Shown: one piece after another, positions 42,596-51,656 of the stretch
Layout of the letters: each line of letters opens with the position of its first letter
Position numbering within the stretch: position 1 is the first letter of the stretch
From: Ancrocorticia sp052089425
GTDB taxonomy: Bacteria; Actinomycetota; Actinomycetes; Actinomycetales; Actinomycetaceae
Assembly: GCF_052089425.1 (NCBI RefSeq)
Contig: NZ_JBQCZW010000006.1
Span: forward strand, 18,171 to 82,170
DNA length: 64,000 nt
Direction of reading: 5' to 3'
The notes under the pieces: generated by a model
Told to the model about the DNA's origin: nothing
The model's database searches: none
What the model saw: the letters and a program-made list of their open reading frames with translations, nothing else
Program-made: the position numbers and the translations under genes

Positions 42596-44377
42596 CTAGG
42601 CCAGATTCAGCCCTCGGTACCTGTTCAATGCCGCGCCTACATCGATCGGGCGCGGCATTGTCAGATTGGCTGGCCATTGGCGCGCCCCGTAGGCGGTGAG
42701 AGCACCAAGGCCCTGCCCCTCAAGGAGTTCCCCGATCTGGGCAGTAAGAGACGCAATGGAAGCGTCACCATCGGCCGTGTGTTCGAGGATCCCCCGAATT
42801 GCCCACGCGATCGCCTCGGCCTGTCCGCCCTCCACGATTTGCTCAATATCTGATACGTCAATGCGCTGCTTATCCAGCTGGATCGCATCGCGCCCGAACA
42901 CCTTGGTCTTGGGCCGATCCCCCTTCTTTGAGCCCCGCAGCACGCGCCGCGCCGCTGTTTTGGGGAAGCTCGCCTCATCGGAGCGCTCACGCGGCTGGGA
43001 GGCCACGACGGCGCGCGCCTTGTCCGTCACGTCGAAGCAGCGATAGGTATCCATCATGAGCACGCGATCGGCCACGTCCAGATAATCGCCGGAGCCACCC
43101 ATCACCATGATGGTGGAGATGCCGCGATCAGCAGCGAGTGCCCCGATTCGGTCCACGAGCGGCGTGATCGGTTCCTTTTCCGCGTGGACGAGCTCGCGCA
43201 TACGCGAATCACGGATCAAGAGGTTGGTGGCGGAGGTGTCCTCATCCAGAAGCAGCAGCTTCGCTCCCAGTTCGGCGGCCTCCATGATCGAGGCGGCCTG
43301 TGAGGTGGAACCCGAAGCGTTTTCGGTGGAGAACACCGTGGTGTCCGCACCTTGGGGCAGGTGCGCGATGAACGGGGACACATCCACGCCGGTTACCGAA
43401 CGCCCGTCCGCGGCCCGCACCTTCATGGCGGTGCGCACCGTGGCAACAAGCTCGCGCCCGTCCCCACGAATGTGCGCGTACACCCCGCGCTGCAACGCGC
43501 TCAGCAGGGTGGATTTACCGTGGTATCCGCCGCCCACGATCACCGTAATCCCCGGCTTCAGGGCCATTCCGGCCACTTCGCCCGCATGCGGCAACTCCAC
43601 AGCCTCCCGCAATGATTCGGGAGATTCGAAAGCAACGGCCTCCCCCATCGGCAGCTCGGATACCCCCGAACGGCGCGGCAGCACCGCCCCGTTGGCCACG
43701 AAGCCGATCCAGCCGCGTTCGGCCAGCACTCCCTGCAGCGCTTGGTAATCCTCATAGGTGGCAACGTGGGCGCGCAGCCGCTCTAGATACTCCGCCGCCC
43801 CTTCCGGTGCGAAGTCCAGAGTTTCCATGACGATGTCCGGCACATCGTGATCAAAGATCTCCGCAGCCGTATGCCCCATGATGGTGCGCCCGCGTGCCGG
43901 CATCTGTACCTGAAAGCGCAGTTCAATCTGATCGGCGCTCACCGTGCACGCCGAGCGCACGAGGATCTCTTGCCCCGGCCGAGCAATCGTCACCGTGCCG
44001 GGCTTGGTGAACCGCCCAATATTGGTTTCGAAGGCACGATTAAGGAAATCCGCCACCCCAACGCGACCGTCGCCCCCGACGATCAGATCGGCGGGAATGC
44101 CCATGGCCTCAGGCGTGGCCGTGACCCGACAGCTGGAGGGCGGGGCGAAGGGATCAGCCTGCACGCGATCGATGGCCAGTGTGAAGGGACCGTAATCCCA
44201 GTCCCCGATCAGGGACTTGTAGGACCCGTAGTTTCGCCCGTCCAGCCGGTGCAGCGATTCGATCAGTTCATCGTCCAGGCCCTCGCGGCGGCGGGGCGGC
44301 CTGTTCGCGTACGCCGGATCTTGGCTCCGGCCACCTGTTCGGTGCCCCTGATGTGAACGGTTCTGGCCATAACTCAT
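42596..44377 (-). CDS. ABC-class P-loop ATPase of unknown function
   Basis: A 593-residue soluble protein of the predicted ABC_ATPase family (COG3044 type). About 250 residues precede the nucleotide-binding part. The P-loop VGGGYHGKSTLL is near residue 280, and Walker B with its glutamate in LLLLDEDTSATN is near residue 390. The N-terminus is basic and rich in Gln/Arg/Gly, which could bind nucleic acid. There are no membrane segments, so it is not a transporter ATPase. The biological role is unestablished; it ends next to the convergent ADP-ribosylglycohydrolase. Confidence 0.85.
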   Translation of the reverse strand: MSYGQNRSHQGHRTGGRSQDPAYANRPPRRREGLDDELIESLHRLDGRNYGSYKSLIGDWDYGPFTLAIDRVQADPFAPPSSCRVTATPEAMGIPADLIVGGDGRVGVADFLNRAFETNIGRFTKPGTVTIARPGQEILVRSACTVSADQIELRFQVQMPARGRTIMGHTAAEIFDHDVPDIVMETLDFAPEGAAEYLERLRAHVATYEDYQALQGVLAERGWIGFVANGAVLPRRSGVSELPMGEAVAFESPESLREAVELPHAGEVAGMALKPGITVIVGGGYHGKSTLLSALQRGVYAHIRGDGRELVATVRTAMKVRAADGRSVTGVDVSPFIAHLPQGADTTVFSTENASGSTSQAASIMEAAELGAKLLLLDEDTSATNLLIRDSRMRELVHAEKEPITPLVDRIGALAADRGISTIMVMGGSGDYLDVADRVLMMDTYRCFDVTDKARAVVASQPRERSDEASFPKTAARRVLRGSKKGDRPKTKVFGRDAIQLDKQRIDVSDIEQIVEGGQAEAIAWAIRGILEHTADGDASIASLTAQIGELLEGQGLGALTAYGARQWPANLTMPRPIDVGAALNRYRGLNLA

Positions 44378-44452
44378 GACCCCAGCCTAGACGCACCCGC
44401 CCGAAGCCTCCCTGCCGCAGCACCAAACGGTGACGAATCTAGCGCAGAGCCA

Positions 44453-44487
44453 GTGATGGGGCCAAGCCACCGGCCCAGCCCCATCAC
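44453..44487 (-). terminator. Hairpin after ackA
   Basis: GTGATGGGGC (44453-44462) pairs perfectly with GCCCCATCAC (44478-44487) across a 15-base loop. It lies 17 bases past the ackA stop on the minus strand, in position to end the pta-ackA transcript. Confidence 0.65.
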
Positions 44488-44503
44488 CTCACCCGCGCCC
44501 GTA

Positions 44504-45679
44504 TCACACCAGCGTCATGGACTGGCGCGCGATGGCTAGCTCTTCGTTGGTAGGGATCACCAGAATGTGGATGGAGGAGTTCGGTGTTGAGATTTCGCGA
44601 GCTTCCTTGGAACGCACAGCGTTCTTTTCCTCGTTAATTTCCACACCGAAGGCGCCCAGCCGGTCCACAACTTCGGAGCGCAGGCGATTATCGTTTTCCC
44701 CAGCGCCCGCGGTGAACGTGATGGCGTCGATTCCGCCCATGATGGCGCCGTACGCCCCGATGTACTTGACCAGCCGGTGCACGTACACGTCCAGAGCCTC
44801 GCGCGCGTTCGCATCGCCCGCATCGGCCAAGTTCCATACCTCGCGCATATCGTTCTGCCCGGTCAGGCCCTTCAGGCCAGACTGCCGGTTGAACAGGTTA
44901 TCGATCTGCTCGATGTCCATATCCGAGTTGCGGGCAAGGTGGAACACCACGGCCGGATCAATATCGCCGGTGCGCCCGCCCATGACCAGCCCTTCGAGGG
45001 GGGTCAGTCCCATCGAGGTTTCAACCGCCGCACCGTTCACCACGGCGGAGGCAGATGCACCGTTGCCCAGGTGCAGCACGATCTGCTTGAGATCGTCGCG
45101 GCCCAGCAGCTTCGATGCCTGCCCCGACACGTAGTGGTGGGAGGTGCCGTGCGCGCCGTAGCGGCGAATCTCGTACTTTTCAGCAACCTCGCGATCCAGC
45201 GCGTAGGTTGCCGCCTCGTCTGGAAGGTTCTGGAAGAAGGCGGTATCGAATACGGCCACATGAGGCACGTCCGGAAGCAGCTTGCGCGCCACCCGGATGC
45301 CAGCCAAGTGAGCCGGATTGTGAAGCGGCCCAAGCGGAATCAGCTGTTCGATCCGCTCCTCCACGGCGTCATCGATCAGCGCCGGGCCATCGAAGTACTT
45401 TCCGCCTTGAACCACCCGATGGCCAACGGCCGCGATGGAGCCGTCGGTCAGGCTTGGCCCAACTTCTTCGAACAGCCCGAGCACGCGCTCCAACCCGGCC
45501 CCGTGATCGGGCACCGGATCGCTCAGTTCCTTGGTGATGTCACCATAGGTGTGTTCGATGTGGCCGGAGGCCTCACCGATGCGCTCCACAAGGCCGGAGG
45601 CGATAGCCGCACCTGATTCCGGATCCACCAGCTGATACTTGATGGATGAGGAACCAGAATTAATGACGAGTACTGACAA
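44504..45679 (-). CDS. ackA: Acetate kinase
   Basis: Makes ATP and acetate from acetyl phosphate. It has 391 residues. VINSGSSSIKYQ at the N-terminus, GAHGTSHHYVS, LGNGASASAV and PLEGLVMGGRTGDIDP (phosphate and acetate contacts) are all present. The start is TTG at 45679, since the family always begins just before VLVINSGSSS; the 65 open codons upstream overlap pta out of frame and are rejected. It follows pta by 28 bp and completes the acetate-forming branch fed by pyruvate formate-lyase. Confidence 0.95.
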   Translation of the reverse strand: MSVLVINSGSSSIKYQLVDPESGAAIASGLVERIGEASGHIEHTYGDITKELSDPVPDHGAGLERVLGLFEEVGPSLTDGSIAAVGHRVVQGGKYFDGPALIDDAVEERIEQLIPLGPLHNPAHLAGIRVARKLLPDVPHVAVFDTAFFQNLPDEAATYALDREVAEKYEIRRYGAHGTSHHYVSGQASKLLGRDDLKQIVLHLGNGASASAVVNGAAVETSMGLTPLEGLVMGGRTGDIDPAVVFHLARNSDMDIEQIDNLFNRQSGLKGLTGQNDMREVWNLADAGDANAREALDVYVHRLVKYIGAYGAIMGGIDAITFTAGAGENDNRLRSEVVDRLGAFGVEINEEKNAVRSKEAREISTPNSSIHILVIPTNEELAIARQSMTLV

Positions 45680-45707
45680 GGTTTCTTCCCCAGATTCGAT
45701 TGATACC

Positions 45708-47339
45708 TCAGGCCTGCGCCTGAATTGCAGTGATGGCCACGGTGTTGACGATGTCTTGGACAAGGGCACCGCGAGAGAGATCGTTGACCGGCTTGTTGAG
45801 CCCCTGCAGCACCGGGCCAACGGCCACGGCGCCAGCGGAACGCTGAACAGCCTTGTACCCGATGTTGCCGGCATTCAGGTTCGGGAACACGAACACGGTT
45901 GCCTTGCCTGCCACCGGCGAATCGGGAAGCTTGACCTTCGCCACAGCCTCATCGACGGCTGCGTCATACTGAATCGGCCCTTCGAGCAGTAGATCCGGCG
46001 CCTTCTCGCGCGCCATCGCGGTGGCTTCCACAACGGAATCCACATCTGGCCCCTTGCCGGAGGTGCCAGTGGAGTATGACAGCATGGCCACGCGCGGCTC
46101 CACGCCGAACTGAACGGCGGTTTCCGCCGAAGATAGCGCGATCCCAGCCAGCTCCTCGGTGGAGGGGTTGGTTGTCACGGCGCAGTCCCCGTACACGTAC
46201 ACGCGATCCTCCATGAGCATGAGGAAGCAGGAGGACACGAGGGCCGCACCCGGCTTTGTCTTGATGATCTGGAAGGAGGGAACGATTGTGTGGGCGGTGG
46301 TGTGGGTTGCCCCGGACACCATGCCATCGGCATCCCCCATGTGCACCATCATGGTGCCGAAGTAGGAGACGTCCTTGATCTTCTCGCGGGCCTGCTCCAC
46401 GGTCACGCCCTTTTTGGCGCGCAGCCGGGCAAACTCCTCCGCATAGCGGTCACACTTTTCCGGATCGTTCAGCGAAACGATCTCCGCCCCCGCAATGTCC
46501 AGACCCAGCTCCTCGGCGTGAGCGCGAACCTGCGCTTCCTCGCCCAGCAGCGTAATATTCGCAACCCCACGGGCCAGGAGTTCTTCCGTGGCCTTGAGGA
46601 TACGCGGATCGTCGGATTCGGGCATGACAATGCGCTTGACATTCGAACGCGCGCGGGACACCAGCGTTGCTTGGAAGTTCAGCGGCGTAATCACATCGGA
46701 GCCGAGCTCCATGGCGGCCTTGAGAACCTCAGCATCCCGCTCGTCCACGGTAGGCGTGGTGCCTGCGTAGTGGATGAGCACCGGGGCGTGGATCTCCAGC
46801 CCCTTGGCAGCGGCCGCCGCACCTTCGTCCGCATTGCCAATCACGATGGCCGCGAGCGGAGCGTGTTCTCCGGTAATCACATCTGCGGAGAGGGACGTCA
46901 CCGTCATAACCTGAGCGGGGCTGCGCCCGGCGCCGGGAACCACGAGGATCACGGAGGTTGCGAGGTTTGCGATGGCGCGGCCGTTGCGGGCCACTTGGCC
47001 GGGGTTGATGGGATCGCCATCCATGACGCCCAGAATCAGCACGGCATCGTATTGGTCCGCGTAATCGGTGTAGCGCTTGACCAGCTGGGTCATCGCCGCA
47101 TCTTCGTCCGTTACGTAGGATTCGCGGGTTGTTCCCCATGCGCGATCGGCCTGATCGCGTTCGCCCAGAACATCTAAGAGTTCGAGGAACGGTTCGTCCT
47201 GTTCGATCGGGCCGTTTGCCCAACCACGGAAAACGCCAACACGATCGTATTGTGTTGAGAGGAATTCGAGATAGGCTTTCGCGACAGGCTGCGTGCCAGA
47301 GTTCGCCTGTGCAGCCGTAAAGTAGACGCTGTGTGCCAC
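45708..47339 (-). CDS. pta: Phosphate acetyltransferase (N-terminal regulatory-domain form)
   Basis: Converts acetyl-CoA and phosphate to acetyl phosphate. It has 543 residues. An N-terminal P-loop-derived domain plus DRTGG-like segment (about 1-205) precedes the C-terminal PTA/PTB catalytic domain (about 215-543; SGATHTTAHTI, LSYSTGTSGKGPDVDSV, NLNAGNIGYKAVQR). It is shorter than E. coli Pta (714), mainly because the N-terminal part is reduced and lacks a Walker A. It begins with GTG and has AAGGA upstream. First gene of the pta-ackA operon. Confidence 0.95.
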   Translation of the reverse strand: MAHSVYFTAAQANSGTQPVAKAYLEFLSTQYDRVGVFRGWANGPIEQDEPFLELLDVLGERDQADRAWGTTRESYVTDEDAAMTQLVKRYTDYADQYDAVLILGVMDGDPINPGQVARNGRAIANLATSVILVVPGAGRSPAQVMTVTSLSADVITGEHAPLAAIVIGNADEGAAAAAKGLEIHAPVLIHYAGTTPTVDERDAEVLKAAMELGSDVITPLNFQATLVSRARSNVKRIVMPESDDPRILKATEELLARGVANITLLGEEAQVRAHAEELGLDIAGAEIVSLNDPEKCDRYAEEFARLRAKKGVTVEQAREKIKDVSYFGTMMVHMGDADGMVSGATHTTAHTIVPSFQIIKTKPGAALVSSCFLMLMEDRVYVYGDCAVTTNPSTEELAGIALSSAETAVQFGVEPRVAMLSYSTGTSGKGPDVDSVVEATAMAREKAPDLLLEGPIQYDAAVDEAVAKVKLPDSPVAGKATVFVFPNLNAGNIGYKAVQRSAGAVAVGPVLQGLNKPVNDLSRGALVQDIVNTVAITAIQAQA

Positions 47340-47353
47340 GGTGCAATCCTTCC

Positions 47354-47371
47354 GGTTCAGCTCCCTGAACC
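47354..47371. promoter_or_regulatory. Inverted repeat in the pta leader
   Basis: GGTTCAG-CTCC-CTGAACC, 7-bp perfect arms, lies 15-32 bases before the pta GTG. It may be an operator or a small RNA hairpin affecting pta-ackA expression. It does not match RamA or RamB sites known from corynebacteria. Confidence 0.35.
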
Positions 47372-47445
47372 TACTAGCTAGCGGGTGTTTCTCGCCCTCT
47401 AAATGTTCTCATAATATGTGGGGCTTAGGTCCGCCCTTCCGAAAA

Positions 47446-48375
47446 TCAGGCACGTCCGTGAGGAAAGTCCCACAGGTCGAGTACTCGGTTCGTTTCCACC
47501 GTCACGTTTTCTCCGTTGATGGGATCCACGAAGGCGAGGGATCGCGCGAGCAGTTGGAGGGGAGTTTTTTGACGACGACGGCGAATTCCCTCCCCGCCCA
47601 CCCCTACGTGGCCATAAAACAGATCCCCCACGATGGGCATACCAAGGTGGGCGAACACGGCCCTGATCTGATGAGTCCTGCCGGTGAGCGGACGGACCCG
47701 GAAGCCTGCTATCTCACCCGAATGCCATACGCATTTGATATCCGTCAGCGAGTTGGGCTGCCCCGCCTCAACCAACGTGCGTGTGCTGGTGCGGGGCTTT
47801 TCGAGGCGCAGCTCGATCCGTTGCCTCTCCCCGATCACCGGCACGCGATCCATACTGCTCACATCCGCCACCGCTAGATACTCCTTCGTGACCCGCCGGT
47901 GTTCGAAGAGCAGCTGGTAGGGACCGCGCCACTGGGGCTCCTTCGTCACGAGCACCACGCCCGCCGTTGCGGCATCCAGCCGGTGGGCGGCCACCAGTTG
48001 GTCGTTTGTCAGCTGGCGGCGCAGCGCCACCGTCAGGGTGTGGGCCACGTGGCGCCCTCGCGGCATCGTGGCCAGATCGTGCGGTTTGTCCACCGCCAGC
48101 CAGCGCTCGTTTTCGGCAAGAATCGGCACTGTGATCGGTTCGTCCGGCTCGTCTGTCACACCGCCAAATGCCCACACAACCTGCCCCACACGTACGGGAG
48201 AATCGGGAGTAAGTGGGGATTCGCCGTCGTCGTCAACAATATCTCCACGATCAAAAGCCTGCGGTAGCTCGCTGGCGATCTGAGGCAGAACCTCGCTTAC
48301 TCTCGCGAGCGCCGTGCCCGCGCTGCGGATGCGAATCGGGCGGGCGTTGATTCCATCGCGGACGGGTGCGGCCAT
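47446..48375 (-). CDS. RluA-family pseudouridine synthase
   Basis: Isomerises specific uridines in rRNA or tRNA. It has 309 residues with the RluA active-site motif AAHRLDAATAGVVLVTK (catalytic Asp near residue 133) and the later RPLTGRTHQIRAVFAHLGMPIVGD. The N-terminal 75 residues are not a clear S4 domain. It contains two copies of the GAC-repeat word in different frames: IVDDDGES at the start and RRRRQKT near the end. Its ATG follows TAGGAT plus six bases with no ribosome-binding site, suggesting a leaderless message. Divergent from guaA. Confidence 0.9.
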   Translation of the reverse strand: MAAPVRDGINARPIRIRSAGTALARVSEVLPQIASELPQAFDRGDIVDDDGESPLTPDSPVRVGQVVWAFGGVTDEPDEPITVPILAENERWLAVDKPHDLATMPRGRHVAHTLTVALRRQLTNDQLVAAHRLDAATAGVVLVTKEPQWRGPYQLLFEHRRVTKEYLAVADVSSMDRVPVIGERQRIELRLEKPRTSTRTLVEAGQPNSLTDIKCVWHSGEIAGFRVRPLTGRTHQIRAVFAHLGMPIVGDLFYGHVGVGGEGIRRRRQKTPLQLLARSLAFVDPINGENVTVETNRVLDLWDFPHGRA

Positions 48376-48381
48376 GCCGAT

Positions 48382-48406
48382 ATCCTAGCCGGTGTAAACT
48401 CGTGGG
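48382..48406. promoter_or_regulatory. Back-to-back leaderless promoters of rluA-type gene and guaA
   Basis: In a 31-bp gap, the minus strand reads TAGGAT (48387-48382), six bases and then ATG. The plus strand reads TGTAAACT (TAAACT at 48395-48400), six bases and then GTG. Each gene has a TANNNT -10 box at the same distance, and no Shine-Dalgarno. Each -35 region would fall on the other gene's start. Confidence 0.6.
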
Positions 48407-49975
48407 GTGAGCTTCGAAACTGGTCCTGTTCTTGTTGTTGATTTCGGCGCCCAATACGCCCAGCTGATCGCGCGGCGTGTGCGTGAGGCGCGTGTGTATT
48501 CCGAGATTGTTCCCCACACGATGAGTGCTGCGGACATGCTGGCCAAGCATCCGGCCGCCATTATTCTGTCCGGTGGCCCCGCCTCCGTGTATGCCGACGG
48601 CGCGCCGTCCATGGATTCCGGCGTGTTCGATGCCGGTGTGCCGGTGCTGGGTATTTGCTACGGATTCCAGACCATGGCGAAGGCGCTCGGCGGCACCGTG
48701 GGGGAAACTGGAACCCGCGAATACGGCCACACCGATGCCGAAGTGGGCGAGGGATCCTGCCTTTTCGCCGGTACTCCCGGCGATCAGGTGGTGTGGATGA
48801 GCCACGGAGATGCCGTGACTGCGGCTCCCGAGGGATTCGCCGTGACCGCGTCAACGGACGGGACTCCCGTGGCCGCGTTCGAGAATCGCGAGCGCAAGCT
48901 GTTCGGGCTGCAGTGGCATCCCGAGGTCAAGCATTCGGCGTTCGGACAGAGGGCGCTGGAGAACTTCCTGTATGACGGGGCGGGGATCGAGCCGAACTGG
49001 ACATCCGAATCCATTATTGATGCCGAGGTGGCGAAGATCCGGGCACAGGTGGGCGATGCTCAGGTGATCTGCGCGCTATCCGGCGGCGTGGATTCCTCCG
49101 TTGCCGCCGCTCTCGTGCACAAGGCGATCGGCGATCAGCTCACGTGTTTCTTCATCGATCACGGGCTGCTGCGCGCGGGCGAACGCGAGCAGGTGGAACA
49201 GGATTACGCGGCAGGGATGGGCATCCGCATGGAGACCCACGATGAATCCGAGCGCTTCCTTGGCGCGATGGCCGGGGTGAGCGAACCCGAGGCCAAGCGG
49301 AAAATTATCGGGCGCGAATTTATTCGTAGCTTTGAGACGGCGCAGAAGGCGCTGGTGGAAAAGCTCGGAAGCGAGGGCGGGGACGTCAAGTTCCTCGTTC
49401 AGGGCACCCTGTACCCGGATGTTGTGGAATCCGGTGGCGGCGAGGGCGCTGCCAACATCAAGAGCCACCACAACGTGGGCGGACTCCCGGACGATATGGA
49501 CTTCTCCCTCATCGAGCCGCTGCGTTCCCTGTTCAAGGATGAGGTGCGAGCGATCGGACGCGAGCTGGGCGTTCCCGAGAAGATCGTGGCGCGCCAGCCC
49601 TTCCCCGGGCCCGGCCTGGGCATTCGTATCATCGGCGAGGTCACGCGCGAACGGCTGGATATCCTGCAAGCTGCGGATCTCATCGTGCGCGAGGAGCTGA
49701 CGGCTGCCGGGCTGGACGAAGAAATCTGGCAGTGCCCCGTCGTGCTCCTTGCAGATGTTCATTCCGTGGGCGTTCAGGGCGATGGGCGTACCTACGGCCA
49801 TCCGATCGTGTTGCGCCCCGTCTCCTCCGAGGACGCCATGACGGCCGACTGGACGCGCATGCCCTATGACGTTCTAGCACGCATCTCCAACCGCATCACC
49901 AACAACGTTCCCCAAGTTAACCGCGTGGTTCTGGACGTCACCAGCAAGCCGCCGGCCACCATCGAGTGGGAGTAG
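48407..49975 (+). CDS. guaA: GMP synthase (glutamine-hydrolysing)
   Basis: Aminates XMP to GMP. The 522-residue enzyme has a class I glutamine amidotransferase domain (Cys in GICYGFQ; His and Glu in LQWHPEVKHS), an ATP pyrophosphatase domain with ALSGGVDSSVAA near residue 225, and a C-terminal dimerisation domain ending KPPATIEWE, the invariant family tail. The start is GTG. Six bases before it is a TAAACT box with no ribosome-binding site, consistent with leaderless translation. Confidence 0.97.
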   Translation: MSFETGPVLVVDFGAQYAQLIARRVREARVYSEIVPHTMSAADMLAKHPAAIILSGGPASVYADGAPSMDSGVFDAGVPVLGICYGFQTMAKALGGTVGETGTREYGHTDAEVGEGSCLFAGTPGDQVVWMSHGDAVTAAPEGFAVTASTDGTPVAAFENRERKLFGLQWHPEVKHSAFGQRALENFLYDGAGIEPNWTSESIIDAEVAKIRAQVGDAQVICALSGGVDSSVAAALVHKAIGDQLTCFFIDHGLLRAGEREQVEQDYAAGMGIRMETHDESERFLGAMAGVSEPEAKRKIIGREFIRSFETAQKALVEKLGSEGGDVKFLVQGTLYPDVVESGGGEGAANIKSHHNVGGLPDDMDFSLIEPLRSLFKDEVRAIGRELGVPEKIVARQPFPGPGLGIRIIGEVTRERLDILQAADLIVREELTAAGLDEEIWQCPVVLLADVHSVGVQGDGRTYGHPIVLRPVSSEDAMTADWTRMPYDVLARISNRITNNVPQVNRVVLDVTSKPPATIEWE

Positions 49976-49987
49976 GCGGTGGGCGAC

Positions 49988-50004
49988 GGGTGGCCTCACC
50001 ACCC
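49988..50004 (+). terminator. Short hairpin after guaA
   Basis: GGGTGG-CCTCA-CCACCC, a 6-bp perfect stem 12 bases past the guaA stop. Weak and without a T-tract, but in the right place between convergent guaA and hipA. Confidence 0.4.
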
Positions 50005-50067
50005 TGCTTCGCCTTCACCTTGGCCGGCAGCCCTCAGAAGCCCAAAAGCAACATGGGTGGAATATCG

Positions 50068-51339
50068 TCATTCCACAATTGCCTTGGCATTGGTTGCCCA
50101 GGAACTGATATTTCGACGCATCCGGCTGATGGACTGAGAAGTCCCGACCACAGCTTCCGCCTCACCAATCGCTTCCATGTAAGCCTGCTCAAGACCGTCT
50201 AGCATCGAGCCCACTTCGGCTACATACCACTCAGGCTCGAGTCCAAACTCTGCTGCTTGGAGCGAGATCTCTTTGATCCCGATGTTACGGAACCTGTATT
50301 CTCCACCGAATTTCATTGCCATCTTATACTTGTACCATGCCGTCTGAGCGTTGCTGATCAGCGGGCCTGCGATCAAATCATAGGCAGGAGCGAGCCGAGA
50401 AGCATTGCCCCTCATGACGAAAGAGACGTTCTTAGAGTGTCCGTCAGTTGCTCCCGATATAGCGTTGAAAGCATGCCAGCGTGCCAGCTCCTCAAGGGGT
50501 TGCGTTCCTGCATTTCTCATCTCCCGGCGCACTACTCCGGCAATGTCACCCATCGACGGTCCTCCGTCCGATTGATACTTGCGAACCATCGGATAGGACA
50601 ACGCTTGACAGGAATCTTCCTGATGAATTCGCGTGATGGCGCCCCGGAAGTTCGAACGGTCATATCGTTGTACGACCACTGCAATCTCACCGTCAAATTC
50701 TTCGAGGGTCACCGAGGCTGTGCGGACTCCGAGCTTCCCCGCCGCTCTCATCGTAATGAATTCTGCGACATCTGAGTCTCGTAACCCCTGAACGCCGACT
50801 TTGAATATGTGTGTACTCGGAAACCTCCCGACTGGTTCATACCACTTGCCGTCGATAAAGGAGAGCGCGAATTTTCCTTGCTGCCCTGCCAAGGACCATC
50901 TGCCAGATTCTAGGGAGGTTGCAACAGCCGAGTTGTCTCGATGTAACCGCCGAATTTCGTTTCCAATATCCTCCAGTGACCATTCCACACGTGAGCCAAC
51001 CGTCTCAGGATCCATTCCCGCGGGCACAATCTGTACAGCTCCTGCAGCATCAACGCCCACATGGCGTAAGAGGTTGAACGGGGAAGGGCGTTCCTCGCTG
51101 AACTTGATCGCGATTCTTGCTCGCAATTCCTCACTGTCAGGCAGAAGATTATCGATCCAGCACCCCGCTTCCTCACCAGGATATTCACGGCGCCGCTTTG
51201 GCATCGAGAAGGACAGTGGAGTGGTCTGGGGATCCGCCCGGTAAGCGTCCTCATATGAGAAGGACACGTGGCCCGCAAAATCTTGGGTAAATCTCCCGGC
51301 GAGCACACCCTGAAGATAGGCATCCAGTACGTCGCTCAT
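50068..51339 (-). CDS. hipA: HipA-family serine/threonine kinase toxin
   Basis: Toxin kinase of the HipBA module; E. coli HipA phosphorylates glutamyl-tRNA synthetase and induces dormancy. The 423 residues keep the key elements: Gly-rich loop SLAGQQGKFAL (about 148), ATP Lys in THIFKVG, catalytic loop ATDGHSKNVSF (Asp near 306) and metal Asp in APAYDL (about 329). In the phosphorylation loop the auto-phosphorylated Ser position lies in SLAGQ. It overlaps hipB by 4 bp (ATGA). The gene is lower in G+C than its neighbours, consistent with acquisition. It appears intact. Confidence 0.9.
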   Translation of the reverse strand: MSDVLDAYLQGVLAGRFTQDFAGHVSFSYEDAYRADPQTTPLSFSMPKRRREYPGEEAGCWIDNLLPDSEELRARIAIKFSEERPSPFNLLRHVGVDAAGAVQIVPAGMDPETVGSRVEWSLEDIGNEIRRLHRDNSAVATSLESGRWSLAGQQGKFALSFIDGKWYEPVGRFPSTHIFKVGVQGLRDSDVAEFITMRAAGKLGVRTASVTLEEFDGEIAVVVQRYDRSNFRGAITRIHQEDSCQALSYPMVRKYQSDGGPSMGDIAGVVRREMRNAGTQPLEELARWHAFNAISGATDGHSKNVSFVMRGNASRLAPAYDLIAGPLISNAQTAWYKYKMAMKFGGEYRFRNIGIKEISLQAAEFGLEPEWYVAEVGSMLDGLEQAYMEAIGEAEAVVGTSQSISRMRRNISSWATNAKAIVE

Positions 51340-51587
51340 TGCGTGTCCCCGATCAATTCATCAAGCTCGTCAGCAGAGGTGTCATGGAAAACGTTGATTC
51401 CTAGGTCAAGCTGTTTCAGCGCCGTGAGCACCATGTCCAACTGCGCCCGAGAAGAGCCATTTTCGACAGAAATGACCCACTGGCGCGTTGCACCCATGGC
51501 CTCGGCAAGATCCTGCTGAGACCATCCCTTTTCCTTGCGACGCTCGCGCATGACGGCGCCAATGTCCAGAGCGCTCCCCACGTACAT
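51336..51587 (-). CDS. hipB: HipB-type XRE antitoxin
   Basis: An 83-residue helix-turn-helix protein (WSQQDLAEAMGATRQWVISVENG, residues 22-44, in outline) that would bind the hip operator and neutralise HipA. The C-terminal tail is acidic and probably flexible, as in HipB. The ATG at 51587 has no clear ribosome-binding site; an ATG at residue 13 is an alternative. About 30-40 bases upstream, the 37-bp repeat copy contributes a TTGACA in the correct orientation to serve as a -35 box. Confidence 0.88.
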   Translation of the reverse strand: MYVGSALDIGAVMRERRKEKGWSQQDLAEAMGATRQWVISVENGSSRAQLDMVLTALKQLDLGINVFHDTSADELDELIGDTQ

Positions 51588-51615
51588 GTGTTAACGGTCG
51601 CAGACACCAAGCGCA

Positions 51616-51652
51616 ATGTCAATGCTCGCAGACATTTCTTAAAATGTAATCG
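51616..51652. repeat. 37-bp direct repeat, copy 1
   Basis: Matches 52557-52593 at 35 of 37 bases (core TGCTCG-n-AGACATTTCTTA). With its partner it brackets the vapC relic and the intact phd/vapC pair. Read on the minus strand it holds TTGACA. It resembles the end of an insertion element, but no transposase is present. Confidence 0.8.
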
Positions 51653-51656
51653 ATAG

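Noticed and set aside
45680..45874. 65-codon N-terminal extension of acetate kinase
   Set aside because: Lies inside pta in another frame, and acetate kinases start at the VINSGSSS strand; the TTG at 45679 fits.
47565..48240. GAC repeats as phase-variable simple repeats
   Set aside because: Units are 3 bp, only 3-4 copies long, and cannot shift the reading frame by slippage.
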